Of a DNA stretch of 15,336 nucleotides, positions 7,236 through 14,831 are shown in pieces. This DNA comes from Methanosarcinales archaeon (GTDB lineage Archaea; Halobacteriota; Syntropharchaeia; Alkanophagales; Methanospirareceae). The stretch lies in the NCBI GenBank assembly GCA_003661125.1, contig QMVO01000011.1, positions 1 to 15,336 on the forward strand. Direction: 5' to 3'. Made by a program: the position numbers and the translations under genes. The notes beneath the pieces are model-generated. The model was not told where the DNA came from. It made no database searches and saw nothing but the letters and a program-made list of their open reading frames with translations. Positions within the stretch are counted from its first letter, which is position 1; every line of letters begins with the position of its first letter.

Positions 7236-8337
7236 TTCTTATGGTTTGCAATGTAAAAGAATATGGATTGGTTAAGCAGGAGAAACAGATCCCCATCTGG
7301 TCCATTATCATGCCATAATTCCTCATTTTCTTATTAAAAGCAACTCTTTCTATCTTTTTTATCCCTTCTTCGCTCAGCTCCCTCTTTTCTATTGCCCTTT
7401 CTGTAATACTAACGAGCTCCTCTCCCGCTTTTGTCCGAATTATTAATGTCGTGTATCCATCCGGCGAACCTACCGAACCTGCGGAAATATCTGCAAGCTG
7501 TGAGGAGAAATCTTCACATATCCTGCATGTATCCATGACGCAAGGGTCCAGTTCTTTAGTTGGAATAGCGAACTCCCTGTCTTTTGTAACCACCATGAAT
7601 TTCCCCTTTGTAACGTAAAACCTTTCCACCTCTTTGATGTCTATCCTCCGTTCAGCGAGGAACATAACCAGATCACGGTGCCAGAAAGCCTCAGTGTCGA
7701 AAAGTCCGATTAAGACTTTCACTCGATCCATCTCCAAAGCAGGGTCACGCAATGCTTGAAGTCTTCTCACCGCCTCTATTTTACAGCCAGTACCGACCAT
7801 CGCGATATTTTCATAACCGCGGTCTATCGCCTCCCACACACCCATGACAGAAGGACAGGCAGTGTATTTTGGACCTATGCCGAGCAAAACTTCTTCCGGT
7901 GTGGTGGCAACAAAAGGTTCGGCTTTCCAATCTTCTGTCCGCGTAGCGATAACCGCAGCATCTATAAAACCACTTCTTAACGCTTCACATAGCATTGCTG
8001 TTATAAGACTGCCATCCTGCCCCACTTCTCTTATGCCCTCCTCCGTTGCTCTTGCACTTATTATCTCTTTATAGTGTCCCAGGATTCGTCCCTCGGGACT
8101 GGAAGCACAAGGACTGAAATCACATACGCCATATTCCATCCTTGGACACTCCTCCTCACATAAACAACAGACTGCGAATGAACGAGGACAGAAACTGAAA
8201 CAGAAGCCCGTTGACACTGTCCCGCCGCAGCCCTTATCCCATACCACTTCCTCCTTGGTATACTTCTTAAAATCCGGTATGAACGCAGCGCAAGCACCAC
8301 AATAGCAGCATACCGGGAAGCTTCTTTCATTTGCCAT
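7228..8337 (-). CDS. Coenzyme F420 hydrogenase/dehydrogenase beta subunit (FrhB) family protein, Cys-rich N-terminus
   Basis: 369-aa FrhB/FpoF-family flavoprotein. These proteins bind FAD and Fe-S clusters and pass electrons between F420 and a partner enzyme. FrhB_N is seen in GQDGSLITAMLCEAL (107-120) and FrhB_C in ADISAGSVGSPDGYTTLIIRTKAGEEL (about 282-308). Typical cluster cysteines occur at C161, C185, C266, C271 and C274, with C351-x2-C354 near the end. Unusually, the first 77 residues hold 13 more cysteines (C10, C11, C13, C16, C37, C46, C50, C57, C58, C60, C64, C72, C77), enough for extra clusters. The partner is the following glutamate synthase-like gene. Start: GTG 8397 is in frame but lies before the predicted transcript start, so ATG 8337 after AAGGAGG is preferred, although the 12-nt spacing is long. 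Confidence 0.85.
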   Translation of the reverse strand: MANERSFPVCCYCGACAAFIPDFKKYTKEEVVWDKGCGGTVSTGFCFSFCPRSFAVCCLCEEECPRMEYGVCDFSPCASSPEGRILGHYKEIISARATEEGIREVGQDGSLITAMLCEALRSGFIDAAVIATRTEDWKAEPFVATTPEEVLLGIGPKYTACPSVMGVWEAIDRGYENIAMVGTGCKIEAVRRLQALRDPALEMDRVKVLIGLFDTEAFWHRDLVMFLAERRIDIKEVERFYVTKGKFMVVTKDREFAIPTKELDPCVMDTCRICEDFSSQLADISAGSVGSPDGYTTLIIRTKAGEELVSITERAIEKRELSEEGIKKIERVAFNKKMRNYGMIMDQMGICFSCLTNPYSFTLQTIRKR

Positions 8338-8349
8338 AGACTTTGCTTT

Positions 8350-8356
8350 CCTCCTT
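8350..8356 (-). promoter_or_regulatory. Shine-Dalgarno site of the FrhB-type gene
   Basis: AAGGAGG on the minus strand precedes ATG 8337 by 12 nt. It is the only strong site in the leader and argues for the ATG against the upstream GTG at 8397. Confidence 0.5.
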
Positions 8357-8404
8357 TGTTTTTTATCTGTAATAGCTGCTCCGTATCCACCTTTCACTGT
8401 GGAG

Positions 8405-8413
8405 TATAAAAAA
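8405..8413 (-). promoter_or_regulatory. Probable TATA box for the FrhB/GltS-like operon
   Basis: TTTTTTATA on the minus strand predicts a transcript start near 8382. This is downstream of the GTG at 8397, so the shorter ATG 8337 form would be the one made, with a leader of about 45 nt. Confidence 0.5.
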
Positions 8414-8530
8414 CTTTTTGAGAACTGAACTTTTCATAGTGCGTTTGTCCATTCCCAACTTTTTATTTTCCTAAGAACCAATTGAGTAGTTGTAGCAAGT
8501 AAAAATGGCAATATAATAAAAGAAGGTTTA

Positions 8531-8540
8531 TTTATATAAA
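8531..8540 (+). promoter_or_regulatory. TATA box for ADH synthase
   Basis: TTTATATAAA is an almost ideal archaeal TATA box. It predicts a transcript start near 8561 and a short leader carrying the GAGGGGG Shine-Dalgarno site (about 8559-8566) before ATG 8573. The gap between this promoter and the divergent FrhB promoter (about 8414-8530) shows no gene. Confidence 0.6.
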
Positions 8541-8572
8541 AAGGGGAAGAAGAAGAAGAGAGGGGGAAGAAA

Positions 8573-9397
8573 ATGACGAGTATACGGGAAAGAATGGAAA
8601 GGATGGGCATAGGGAAGAGAATAAGAATGGAAAGAATCGTGGACCGGAAGAGCGGAAGAAGTGTTATTGTCCCTATGGATCATGGTGTGACGTCAGGTCC
8701 GATATATGGGTTGACGGACATGAAGCGAGCAGTAGATGCGGTAGCAGAAGGAGGAGCAAACGCCGTTCTCGTGCATAAAGGGATTGTAATAGCCGGGCAT
8801 AGAGGATATGGCAAGGATATAGGACTAATAATTCACTTATCTGCGAGTACCTCATTAGGACCCGACCCATTAAATAAAGTTACAGTCGCAACGGTAGAGG
8901 AAGCGATACGGTTAGGTGCAGATGCGGTGTCAATGCACGTGAATGTGGGAGCGGAGAACGAGGCGGACATGCTTGCAGAGTTGGGGGAGATTGCAATGGT
9001 ATGTGAGGAGTGGGGCATGCCTTTTCTGGCAATGATGTATCCTCGAGGGAAAAAGGTGAAGAGCGAGCATGACGTGGAGGTGGTGAAGCATGTAGCACGT
9101 GTGGGTGCTGAACTTGGTGCAGATATTATAAAAACAAATTATACTGGTGATCCTGACACGTTTAAGGATGTGATAAGCAGTTGTCCGGTGCCGGTGATAA
9201 TAGCAGGAGGTCCAAAGGCGAATACGGATGCTGAGGTGTTGAAAATGGTGGAAGATGCGATTGCTGCTGGGGCTTCTGGTGTATCAATAGGTAGAAATGT
9301 GTTTCAGCATAAGAACCCGATGGATATGACCATCGCAATAAGCAAGATAGTGCATGAAGGTGTATCGGCGGAGGAGACGATGGAGATGCTGAAGTAA
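8573..9397 (+). CDS. aroA': 2-amino-3,7-dideoxy-D-threo-hept-6-ulosonate (ADH) synthase, DhnA-type class I aldolase
   Basis: This enzyme catalyses the first step of the archaeal 3-dehydroquinate route, joining L-aspartate semialdehyde with 6-deoxy-5-ketofructose 1-phosphate to feed aromatic amino-acid synthesis. The 274-aa protein matches M. jannaschii MJ0400 along its whole length: VIVPMDHGV (with D36), EGGANAVLVHKGI, HRGYGKD, LIIHLS, AMMYPRGK (with Y156) and ADIIKTNYTGD with the Schiff-base lysine K187. GGPKAN and IGRNVFQH form the phosphate site. These residues sit at the MJ0400 positions plus three. The usual partner, archaeal 3-dehydroquinate synthase (AroB'), is not in the window. A paralogous fructose-bisphosphate aldolase is the alternative, but the PMDHGV and YPRGK signature favours ADH synthase. 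Confidence 0.88.
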   Translation: MTSIRERMERMGIGKRIRMERIVDRKSGRSVIVPMDHGVTSGPIYGLTDMKRAVDAVAEGGANAVLVHKGIVIAGHRGYGKDIGLIIHLSASTSLGPDPLNKVTVATVEEAIRLGADAVSMHVNVGAENEADMLAELGEIAMVCEEWGMPFLAMMYPRGKKVKSEHDVEVVKHVARVGAELGADIIKTNYTGDPDTFKDVISSCPVPVIIAGGPKANTDAEVLKMVEDAIAAGASGVSIGRNVFQHKNPMDMTIAISKIVHEGVSAEETMEMLK

Positions 9398-9423
9398 AAG
9401 ATGCAGGTTTTAAGCTATCGACC

Positions 9424-9453
9424 GAGGGGGTTTTAATTGTTCCAAACCCCTTC
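9424..9453 (+). terminator. Stem-loop after ADH synthase gene
   Basis: GAGGGGGTTT (9424-9433) pairs with AAACCCCTTC (9444-9453) as a 10-bp stem with one G-U pair and a 10-nt loop. It sits 26 nt past the stop codon. It may end or stabilise the ADH synthase transcript. No long U-run follows, so an intrinsic terminator is not proven. Confidence 0.4.
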
Positions 9454-9488
9454 TCTCCGCCTAAGAACTACGCACGCACGACTGGAAA

Positions 9489-9496
9489 TTTATAAG
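9489..9496 (+). promoter_or_regulatory. Possible TATA box near the GtrA start
   Basis: TTTATAAG is a good TATA match but lies only 6 bp before ATG 9502. A transcript from it would begin near 9518, so it would need the in-frame ATG at 9550. Otherwise the box is fortuitous and the gene is read from upstream. Confidence 0.3.
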
Positions 9497-9501
9497 AAAA
9501 T

Positions 9502-9927
9502 ATGAAACTACTGTATCGAGTAGAGGCTCTGAAGGCGGACTTTTTTCGTATGATCAAATTCTCAATCGTTGGTGTCATAGGTGCAGGGATTAACACAGGG
9601 TTCCTCTGGATATTGACAGACCTTGCGGGGCTGTACTATCTGTTTTCTTCTGTGGTTGCGATTGAAATTGCCATAATGATGCAATTCATGATGAATGACC
9701 GATGGACATTCAGGGATAGAAAAACCACAGATGCAGGACAATTCATTAAGCGTATTTTCAAGAGCAATTTATGGCGTTCTGGAGGATTAGCCGTTAATGT
9801 TAGTGTTCTTTACCTCTTTACTGCGTACATCGGCGTATATTATCTTCTATCCAACATCTTTGGGATTATTTGCGCTTTTTCGCTAAATTATATTCTTGAA
9901 AGTCGATTAACCTGGGGTATTGGATAA
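9502..9927 (+). CDS. GtrA-family integral membrane protein
   Basis: 141-aa membrane protein with four predicted helices (about 18-39, 44-65, 92-111 and 112-131), in two halves that each end in the family's aromatic motif: MMNDRWTF (63-70) and LESRLTW (132-138). GtrA-like proteins are thought to help move polyprenyl-linked sugars across the cytoplasmic membrane for cell-surface glycosylation. The archaeal substrate is unknown, and no glycosyltransferase partner is next to it. The start is uncertain. ATG 9502 gives a short charged N-terminus, while ATG 9550 gives a 125-aa form that still begins before the first helix. No Shine-Dalgarno site is evident for either. The upstream stem-loop and downstream TATA box suggest it is transcribed separately from gyrB. 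Confidence 0.8.
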   Translation: MKLLYRVEALKADFFRMIKFSIVGVIGAGINTGFLWILTDLAGLYYLFSSVVAIEIAIMMQFMMNDRWTFRDRKTTDAGQFIKRIFKSNLWRSGGLAVNVSVLYLFTAYIGVYYLLSNIFGIICAFSLNYILESRLTWGIG

Positions 9928-9930
9928 AGT

Positions 9931-9940
9931 TTTATTTAAA
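9931..9940 (+). promoter_or_regulatory. Probable TATA box for gyrB-trm1
   Basis: TTTATTTAAA is centred about 32 bp before ATG 9968, predicting a transcript start near 9962 and a leader of only a few bases. No Shine-Dalgarno site is seen, which agrees with a near-leaderless mRNA. Confidence 0.45.
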
Positions 9941-9967
9941 TGTATCGCATTATTCATAGCATAGAAA

Positions 9968-11872
9968 ATGGAAGAAAGCTATAGCGCTAAGGATATTCAG
10001 GTGCTGAAAGACTTAACAGCGGTGCGAAAAAGACCCGCGATGTATATCGGGGACACCGGCAGTAGAGGTCTTCATCATTTAGTAAGCGAAGTGATAGACA
10101 ACAGCGTAGATGAAGCTTTGATAGGTTTTTGCTCTTCTATTAACGTGATAATCCACCCTGATAACTCAGTGACGGTGAATGACAATGGTAGAGGAATTCC
10201 AGTTGACCTGCATGAGGAATATAACCTTCCTGCAGTGGAAGTAGTGATGACGAAGCTGCATGCAGGTGGCAAATTTGATAATAAGGTATATAAAGTAGCA
10301 GGTGGGCTGCACGGCGTTGGAATTTCGGTTGTAAACGCACTCTCAGAGTGGCTGGAAGTAGAAGTGAGGCGAAATGGAAGGAGATATTATCAAAGATACG
10401 AGCGTGGGAAGCCGGTATGCGGATTGAAAGATTTGGGCTACTCAGATGAAAATGATGGTAGTGGGACGAAGGTAACATTTAAACCGGACGATAAGATATT
10501 CGGGAGTTTAGAATTCGACACCACTATTTTAGCAACACGACTGAGAGAGCTGGCGTTTTTGAATCGCGGGCTTGCGCTCAGCTTGAAAGATGAACGGAGA
10601 GATGAAGAAAAGATATTTAAGTATGAAGGAGGCATTGCTTCATTCTTGGAATATATAAACAGAGATAAGAGGGTGCTACACAGACCTGTACTTTTTGAAG
10701 ACGAGAAGGATAATGTGAAAGTAGAGATTGGCGTGCAGTATAACGACAGCTATGCAGAGAGTCTCTTCTCGTTTGTGAATAATGTGAAGACGGTAGAGGG
10801 AGGCAAGCATCTGAGTGGATTTAAAGCGGCATTGACGAGGGTACTCAACGAATACGGCAGAGCGAATAGTATGCTCAAAAAAATCAGTCTGGATGGTGAG
10901 GATGTGCGCGAGGGACTCACGGCAGTAATAAGTGTGAAGTTGAGAGACCCACAATTCGAGGGTCAGACAAAAACAAAACTTGGAAACAGTGAAGTGAAGG
11001 GGATTGTGGAATCAATTGTGCGGGAACACCTGTGGGATTTCCTGGACGAGAATCCAAATGATGCGAATGCGATAATACGGAAAGCAATGGAAGCAGCGAG
11101 GGCGCGAGAAGCAGCACGGCATGCTCGTGAAATAGTAAGGAAGAAGGATTTTTTCGCCGACTCGCTACCCGGGAAGCTTGCGGACTGCTCTGAGAAAGAC
11201 CCAGCGAAAAAGGAAATTTATATCGTGGAGGGAGATTCCGCAGGTGGTTCTGCGAAACAGGCACGGGATAAAAATTTTCAGGCTATTCTGCCAATACGCG
11301 GTAAGATTTTGAACGTGGAGAAAGCGAGACTGGACAAGATATTAAAGAGTAATGAAATCCGTGCGCTTGTTACTGCTCTGGGTGCGGGAATAGGCGAGGA
11401 TTTCGATTTACAAAAAGCACGCTATGATAAGATAATCATAATGAGCGATGCAGACGTTGACGGTGCGCATATAAGAACGCTATTGCTTACTTTCTTCTTT
11501 CGATACATGCCAGAGCTGGTAAGCACGAACCATGTGTATATAGCACTGCCGCCGTTATATATGGTGAAGAAGGGTAAAGAGACGAGGTATGCATTTTCTG
11601 ATGACGAATACGCAAAGATACTGGCAGACCTAAACGTGAAGGAAGGTGATGCGGGTGTGAAGATACAGAGGTATAAGGGTCTGGGCGAGATGAATCCAGA
11701 GCAGTTATGGGAGACCACGATGAATCCGCTTACAAGGGGCATAAAGCAAGTGACTTTGGAGGATGCCGCGGAGGCGGACTGGTTATTCACGGTGTTGATG
11801 GGAGAAGAGGTAGAGCCGAGAAGGAAGTTTATACAGGATCATGCGAAGGAAGTGATGAATTTGGATGTGTGA
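9968..11872 (+). CDS. gyrB: DNA gyrase subunit B
   Basis: ATPase subunit of the type IIA topoisomerase that introduces negative supercoils. The 634-aa length is usual for the short GyrB form. The GHKL ATPase has EVIDNSVDEA (41-50; E41 in the catalytic position), DNGRGIP (72-78) and GGLHGVG (112-118). The transducer domain follows. Then comes the Toprim domain with EGDSAGGSAKQARD, PIRGKILNVEKA and the metal-binding DADVDGAHI. The tail carries QRYKGLGEMNPEQLW and ends in the usual GEEVEPRRKFI segment. Archaeal gyrase is of bacterial origin and is found in Euryarchaeota such as Archaeoglobi, Halobacteria and Methanomicrobia-type lineages. GyrA is not adjacent; trm1 follows with no gap. A topoisomerase IV ParE identity is less likely but cannot be fully excluded without GyrA. 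Confidence 0.95.
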   Translation: MEESYSAKDIQVLKDLTAVRKRPAMYIGDTGSRGLHHLVSEVIDNSVDEALIGFCSSINVIIHPDNSVTVNDNGRGIPVDLHEEYNLPAVEVVMTKLHAGGKFDNKVYKVAGGLHGVGISVVNALSEWLEVEVRRNGRRYYQRYERGKPVCGLKDLGYSDENDGSGTKVTFKPDDKIFGSLEFDTTILATRLRELAFLNRGLALSLKDERRDEEKIFKYEGGIASFLEYINRDKRVLHRPVLFEDEKDNVKVEIGVQYNDSYAESLFSFVNNVKTVEGGKHLSGFKAALTRVLNEYGRANSMLKKISLDGEDVREGLTAVISVKLRDPQFEGQTKTKLGNSEVKGIVESIVREHLWDFLDENPNDANAIIRKAMEAARAREAARHAREIVRKKDFFADSLPGKLADCSEKDPAKKEIYIVEGDSAGGSAKQARDKNFQAILPIRGKILNVEKARLDKILKSNEIRALVTALGAGIGEDFDLQKARYDKIIIMSDADVDGAHIRTLLLTFFFRYMPELVSTNHVYIALPPLYMVKKGKETRYAFSDDEYAKILADLNVKEGDAGVKIQRYKGLGEMNPEQLWETTMNPLTRGIKQVTLEDAAEADWLFTVLMGEEVEPRRKFIQDHAKEVMNLDV

Positions 11873-12997
11873 ATGTTTTCAGAGACAAAAGAAGGAACCA
11901 CGAGGATATTAGTGCCAAAACAACCCACAAAGTCTATTTTTTATAATCCGAAGATGGAACTGTGCAGGGACATAGACATAGCGGGAGTAGCTGCTTTTGT
12001 TTCTTCTCTACCCTCACGACGGGCATCTCTGAGATATATAGACGCACTGGCAGGGACCGGCGTGAGAGGAGTCAGAATAGCGAAAGAAGTTGGGCTGTTT
12101 GTGGCTATCAATGACCGAAGCGAGTCTGCTTACGAACTCATAAACCGAAATATAGAGTTGAATGAAATAGGAGAAAGAGCAAAGGCATATAACGAGAATG
12201 CGAATGTGCTTCTCTTGCAGAAAAACTACGATTTTGTGGATATAGACCCTTTTGGATCGCCAGCTCCGTTTCTGGACGCCGCATGTAAATCAGTGAAGAA
12301 GATGTTGTTAATTACTGCGACGGATACCGCACCATTATGCGGCGCTCATTCCGGAGGCTTGAGGAAATACGATGCAAAACCTCTTAACACTGAGTATCAT
12401 AAAGAGATGGCAACACGTATTCTCTTAGGTAGAGTAACGAGAGACCTGTGCAGATATGACAGAGCGATACAGCCGCTGCTATCTTATTCCAAGGGGCATT
12501 TCATAAGAATTATAGCAGGAGTGGAAAAAGGAGCGAAAAAAGCAGATGACTGCATGAAGCGACTTGGTTTCATCGCCCATTGCTTCTCCTGTGGTAATAG
12601 ATTCGCTTTTTCGTGCTCCGATATGCTGGAAATGGAAGTGAAGAAGAACTGTGAGGTGTGTGATGCGAAAATACGCATTGCAGGTCCTTTATATGTGGAA
12701 GCGATAAAAGAGAAGAGGTTTTGCGAACGGGTGCATGAAGGGTTGGAAAAAAGGGAGCTGGGTAGGAAGAAAGAAGCAATGAAAACCGTTGCCACATGCA
12801 TAAATGAGCTGGATATACCTTTTTATTATGACTATCATGCGCTATGCAAGAGTATGAAAGTTCCTCCACCGCCTATTTCTTCTTTAATTGATGATTTACA
12901 ATTGAACGGTTTTTCTGCGGGCAGAACCCATTTCTCGGATACCGCATTAAAGACCGATGCAAGGATAGATATGATAAAAGATGTTTTGAAGAAATGA
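11873..12997 (+). CDS. trm1: tRNA (guanine(26)-N2)-dimethyltransferase Trm1
   Basis: SAM-dependent enzyme that makes N2,N2-dimethylguanosine at tRNA position 26, the hinge between the D and anticodon stems. The 374-aa archaeal-type protein has the N-terminal FYNPKMELCRD segment, the SAM loop DALAGTGVRGVR (57-68) and the family hallmark DIDPFGSPAPFLDAA (123-137). TDTAPLCG (150-157) follows, and then a zinc-binding domain with C237-x2-C240 (HCFSCG) and C260-x2-C263. The C-terminus ends with the usual THFS and DARI-type motifs. Its ATG follows the gyrB TGA directly, so it has no promoter of its own and is probably made by coupled translation on the gyrB transcript. The pairing with gyrB has no obvious functional reason. 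Confidence 0.95.
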   Translation: MFSETKEGTTRILVPKQPTKSIFYNPKMELCRDIDIAGVAAFVSSLPSRRASLRYIDALAGTGVRGVRIAKEVGLFVAINDRSESAYELINRNIELNEIGERAKAYNENANVLLLQKNYDFVDIDPFGSPAPFLDAACKSVKKMLLITATDTAPLCGAHSGGLRKYDAKPLNTEYHKEMATRILLGRVTRDLCRYDRAIQPLLSYSKGHFIRIIAGVEKGAKKADDCMKRLGFIAHCFSCGNRFAFSCSDMLEMEVKKNCEVCDAKIRIAGPLYVEAIKEKRFCERVHEGLEKRELGRKKEAMKTVATCINELDIPFYYDYHALCKSMKVPPPPISSLIDDLQLNGFSAGRTHFSDTALKTDARIDMIKDVLKK

Positions 12998-13068
12998 ACA
13001 TTGTAGATGCTATCATTCTATTTATTGTTTCCTCCGCATCATTAGTTCAGTGACTCCACCGCTCTCAA

Positions 13069-13093
13069 TTTATAATGAAGTTTTATATTATAT
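13069..13093 (+). promoter_or_regulatory. Promoter region of the phosphohexomutase gene
   Basis: Two TATA-like stretches (AATTTATAATG at 13069-13075 onward and TTTTATATTATATG at 13081-13094) lie before a leader that includes GGGAGGT at 13127-13133, 5 nt before ATG 13139. Which box is used cannot be decided. The rest of the 141-bp gap after trm1 is T-rich and shows no gene. Confidence 0.4.
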
Positions 13094-13138
13094 GAAAGGA
13101 ACTTGATAAAAGTGATTATAAACATAGGGAGGTAAAAA

Positions 13139-14569
13139 ATGGAATACGAGATGAAAATGGGGGAATACATAAAAATAAGAGAAAAAAAGAGGCTCTTTGG
13201 TACATTTGGATATAGAGGGATAGCTAATAAAGATCTCTCGCCAGGGGTTGCCCTTGATTTAGGTGCTGCACTGGCAACGTATCTGGGAAAGGGAAAGACA
13301 GTAGTTGTAGCTCAGGATACCAGAACGTCGTCGGAGATGTTTGTGCATGCTTTAACAGCAGGACTGATAAGTCATGGTTGCAGTGTAAAAACAGTAGGAA
13401 TTACTCCCACTCCAACTCTGTCGTTTACAATCCCGTATCTCAAAGCAGATGCGGGAATAATGATTTCTGCGTCTCATAATCCTCCAGAATGGAATGGTAT
13501 AAAACTCTGGAATGCAGATGGTTCTGCTTTTAGCCCGGAACAGGATTTGGTTATCGAGGATATATATTTTGGGAAAAAATTCTTGCCGGCATCCTGGGAA
13601 GAAATAGGAAACGTAGAGCAAATAGAAAAAATTAGCGATAGGTACATTGAAGCTATTATTAGCAGAACGAATCAAGAAATTGTCCGACAAGCTGGGTTTA
13701 AGGTTGTTTTGGATTGCTGTGGCGGTGCTGCATGTTACGTAACGCCGAATTTGTGTGAGAAGTTGGGATTTGATGTAGTTTCTTTTAATTGCACTCCCGA
13801 TGGATTTTTTAAAGAAAGACCTGCAGAACCGCGACCAGAAAATATAGGAAAACTCAAAGAGCTCGTTAAAATGCATAACGCTGATTTTGGAGTAGCGCAT
13901 GATACCGATGCTGATAGAACGGTATTCGTTGACGAAAGAGGTAATTTTATATCCGGAGATAGGACATTTGCTCTGACATGCTATTACCTATTGCGAGACA
14001 ATCCCGGGAGCAAAATCGTTGCAAATGTTGTTACAAGCTCAGTTATCCTTGACGTTGCTGAAAAGGTAAAAGCAGAAGTACTATGGTCTCCCATTGGCGA
14101 GCCGTATATAACAGAAATAATGAAAGACACAGGTGCAGAAGTGGGAGGGGAGGAGAATGGAGGAACGATAATACGAGATTGGGTATGGGCAAGGGAAGGA
14201 CCCTACCTTGTACCTTTAATAGCAGAACTTATGGCTAATACGGGTAAAACGCTTTCGGAATTGTCCAAAGAGTTTCCAGAATATGCACAGTTGAAGATAA
14301 ACGTGTACTTTCCAAAAGCAGAGTATGACAAGAAAAAATTTGAAGTGCTAAAATTAATCGAGAAGAAGGTTTCAGAATATAATTATGATAAAATCGTAAC
14401 AATAGACGGTGTAAAGATATTCTTTGGTAAAGAGTGGCTTGCGATTAGACCTTCTGGAACAGAACCACTATTTAGGGTATTTACAGAGGCAGAAACAGAA
14501 GAGAGAGCCAAAGAATTGAACGATAAAGGGGTGGATATAGTAAAAGCGTCATTTGAGGAAGTAGGATAG
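13139..14569 (+). CDS. Phosphoglucomutase/phosphomannomutase-family protein (archaeal phosphohexomutase, possibly phosphoglucosamine mutase)
   Basis: Alpha-D-phosphohexomutase that moves phosphate between C6 and C1 of a hexose (glucose, mannose or glucosamine), supplying sugar-1-phosphates for nucleotide sugars, glycans and lipids. The 476-aa protein has the four-domain set: FGTFGYRG near the start, the phosphoserine loop ISASHNPPEWNGIK (109-122, with S112 the phosphorylated residue) and the metal loop DTDADR (255-260). GGEENGG (336-342) is the sugar-specificity loop, and the phosphate-binding RPSGTEP lies near the end. The GEENGG loop does not settle the substrate, so GlmM, ManB and Pgm remain open. 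Start: GGGAGGT stands 5 nt before ATG 13139; later in-frame Met codons lack such a site. It is transcribed alone and is followed by decayed sequence. Confidence 0.88.
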   Translation: MEYEMKMGEYIKIREKKRLFGTFGYRGIANKDLSPGVALDLGAALATYLGKGKTVVVAQDTRTSSEMFVHALTAGLISHGCSVKTVGITPTPTLSFTIPYLKADAGIMISASHNPPEWNGIKLWNADGSAFSPEQDLVIEDIYFGKKFLPASWEEIGNVEQIEKISDRYIEAIISRTNQEIVRQAGFKVVLDCCGGAACYVTPNLCEKLGFDVVSFNCTPDGFFKERPAEPRPENIGKLKELVKMHNADFGVAHDTDADRTVFVDERGNFISGDRTFALTCYYLLRDNPGSKIVANVVTSSVILDVAEKVKAEVLWSPIGEPYITEIMKDTGAEVGGEENGGTIIRDWVWAREGPYLVPLIAELMANTGKTLSELSKEFPEYAQLKINVYFPKAEYDKKKFEVLKLIEKKVSEYNYDKIVTIDGVKIFFGKEWLAIRPSGTEPLFRVFTEAETEERAKELNDKGVDIVKASFEEVG

Positions 14570-14575
14570 AATTCA

Positions 14576-14716
14576 TCAACCATCAACCATTTCCATTTCA
14601 TCGAGTAAAGCCCTCACTTCCTTTGGTGATCGCTGATAAAATCGTGCTTTCGATGGTGTTAAACCTATCTTTACAGAATATACAGAATAAGTACCCTCAG
14701 GGAGGACTCTGAACAT
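14576..14716 (-). pseudogene. Short coding remnant, 46 aa, unrecognised
   Basis: A small open frame beginning MFRVLPEGTYSVYSVKIG and ending EMEMVDG reads like real protein (mixed polarity, no low complexity) but has no Shine-Dalgarno site. The frame is open for 8 more codons upstream before a stop. A second frame just upstream (around 14720-14800) also reads through. This suggests the tail of a larger gene broken by indels, although an intact small protein is possible. The product is not recognised. Confidence 0.35.
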
Positions 14717-14831
14717 ATCTTCATCTGTAAGATCTTGTTAGCCAATGAGAGGCAGCCACCCCTTTATTCACCCTTCCATCCTTTACTTCACTACCTTGTT
14801 TCCTTTCATCACTTGAAGCTCGGTATACCTT
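14717..14831. other. Decayed spacer between remnants
   Basis: No complete gene is seen. On the minus strand two short frames overlap here, one including VKDGRVNKGVAASHWLTRS, and both are cut by stops. Together with the flanking remnants this makes 14570-15217 a stretch of about 650 bp without an intact, confidently real gene. Confidence 0.4.
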
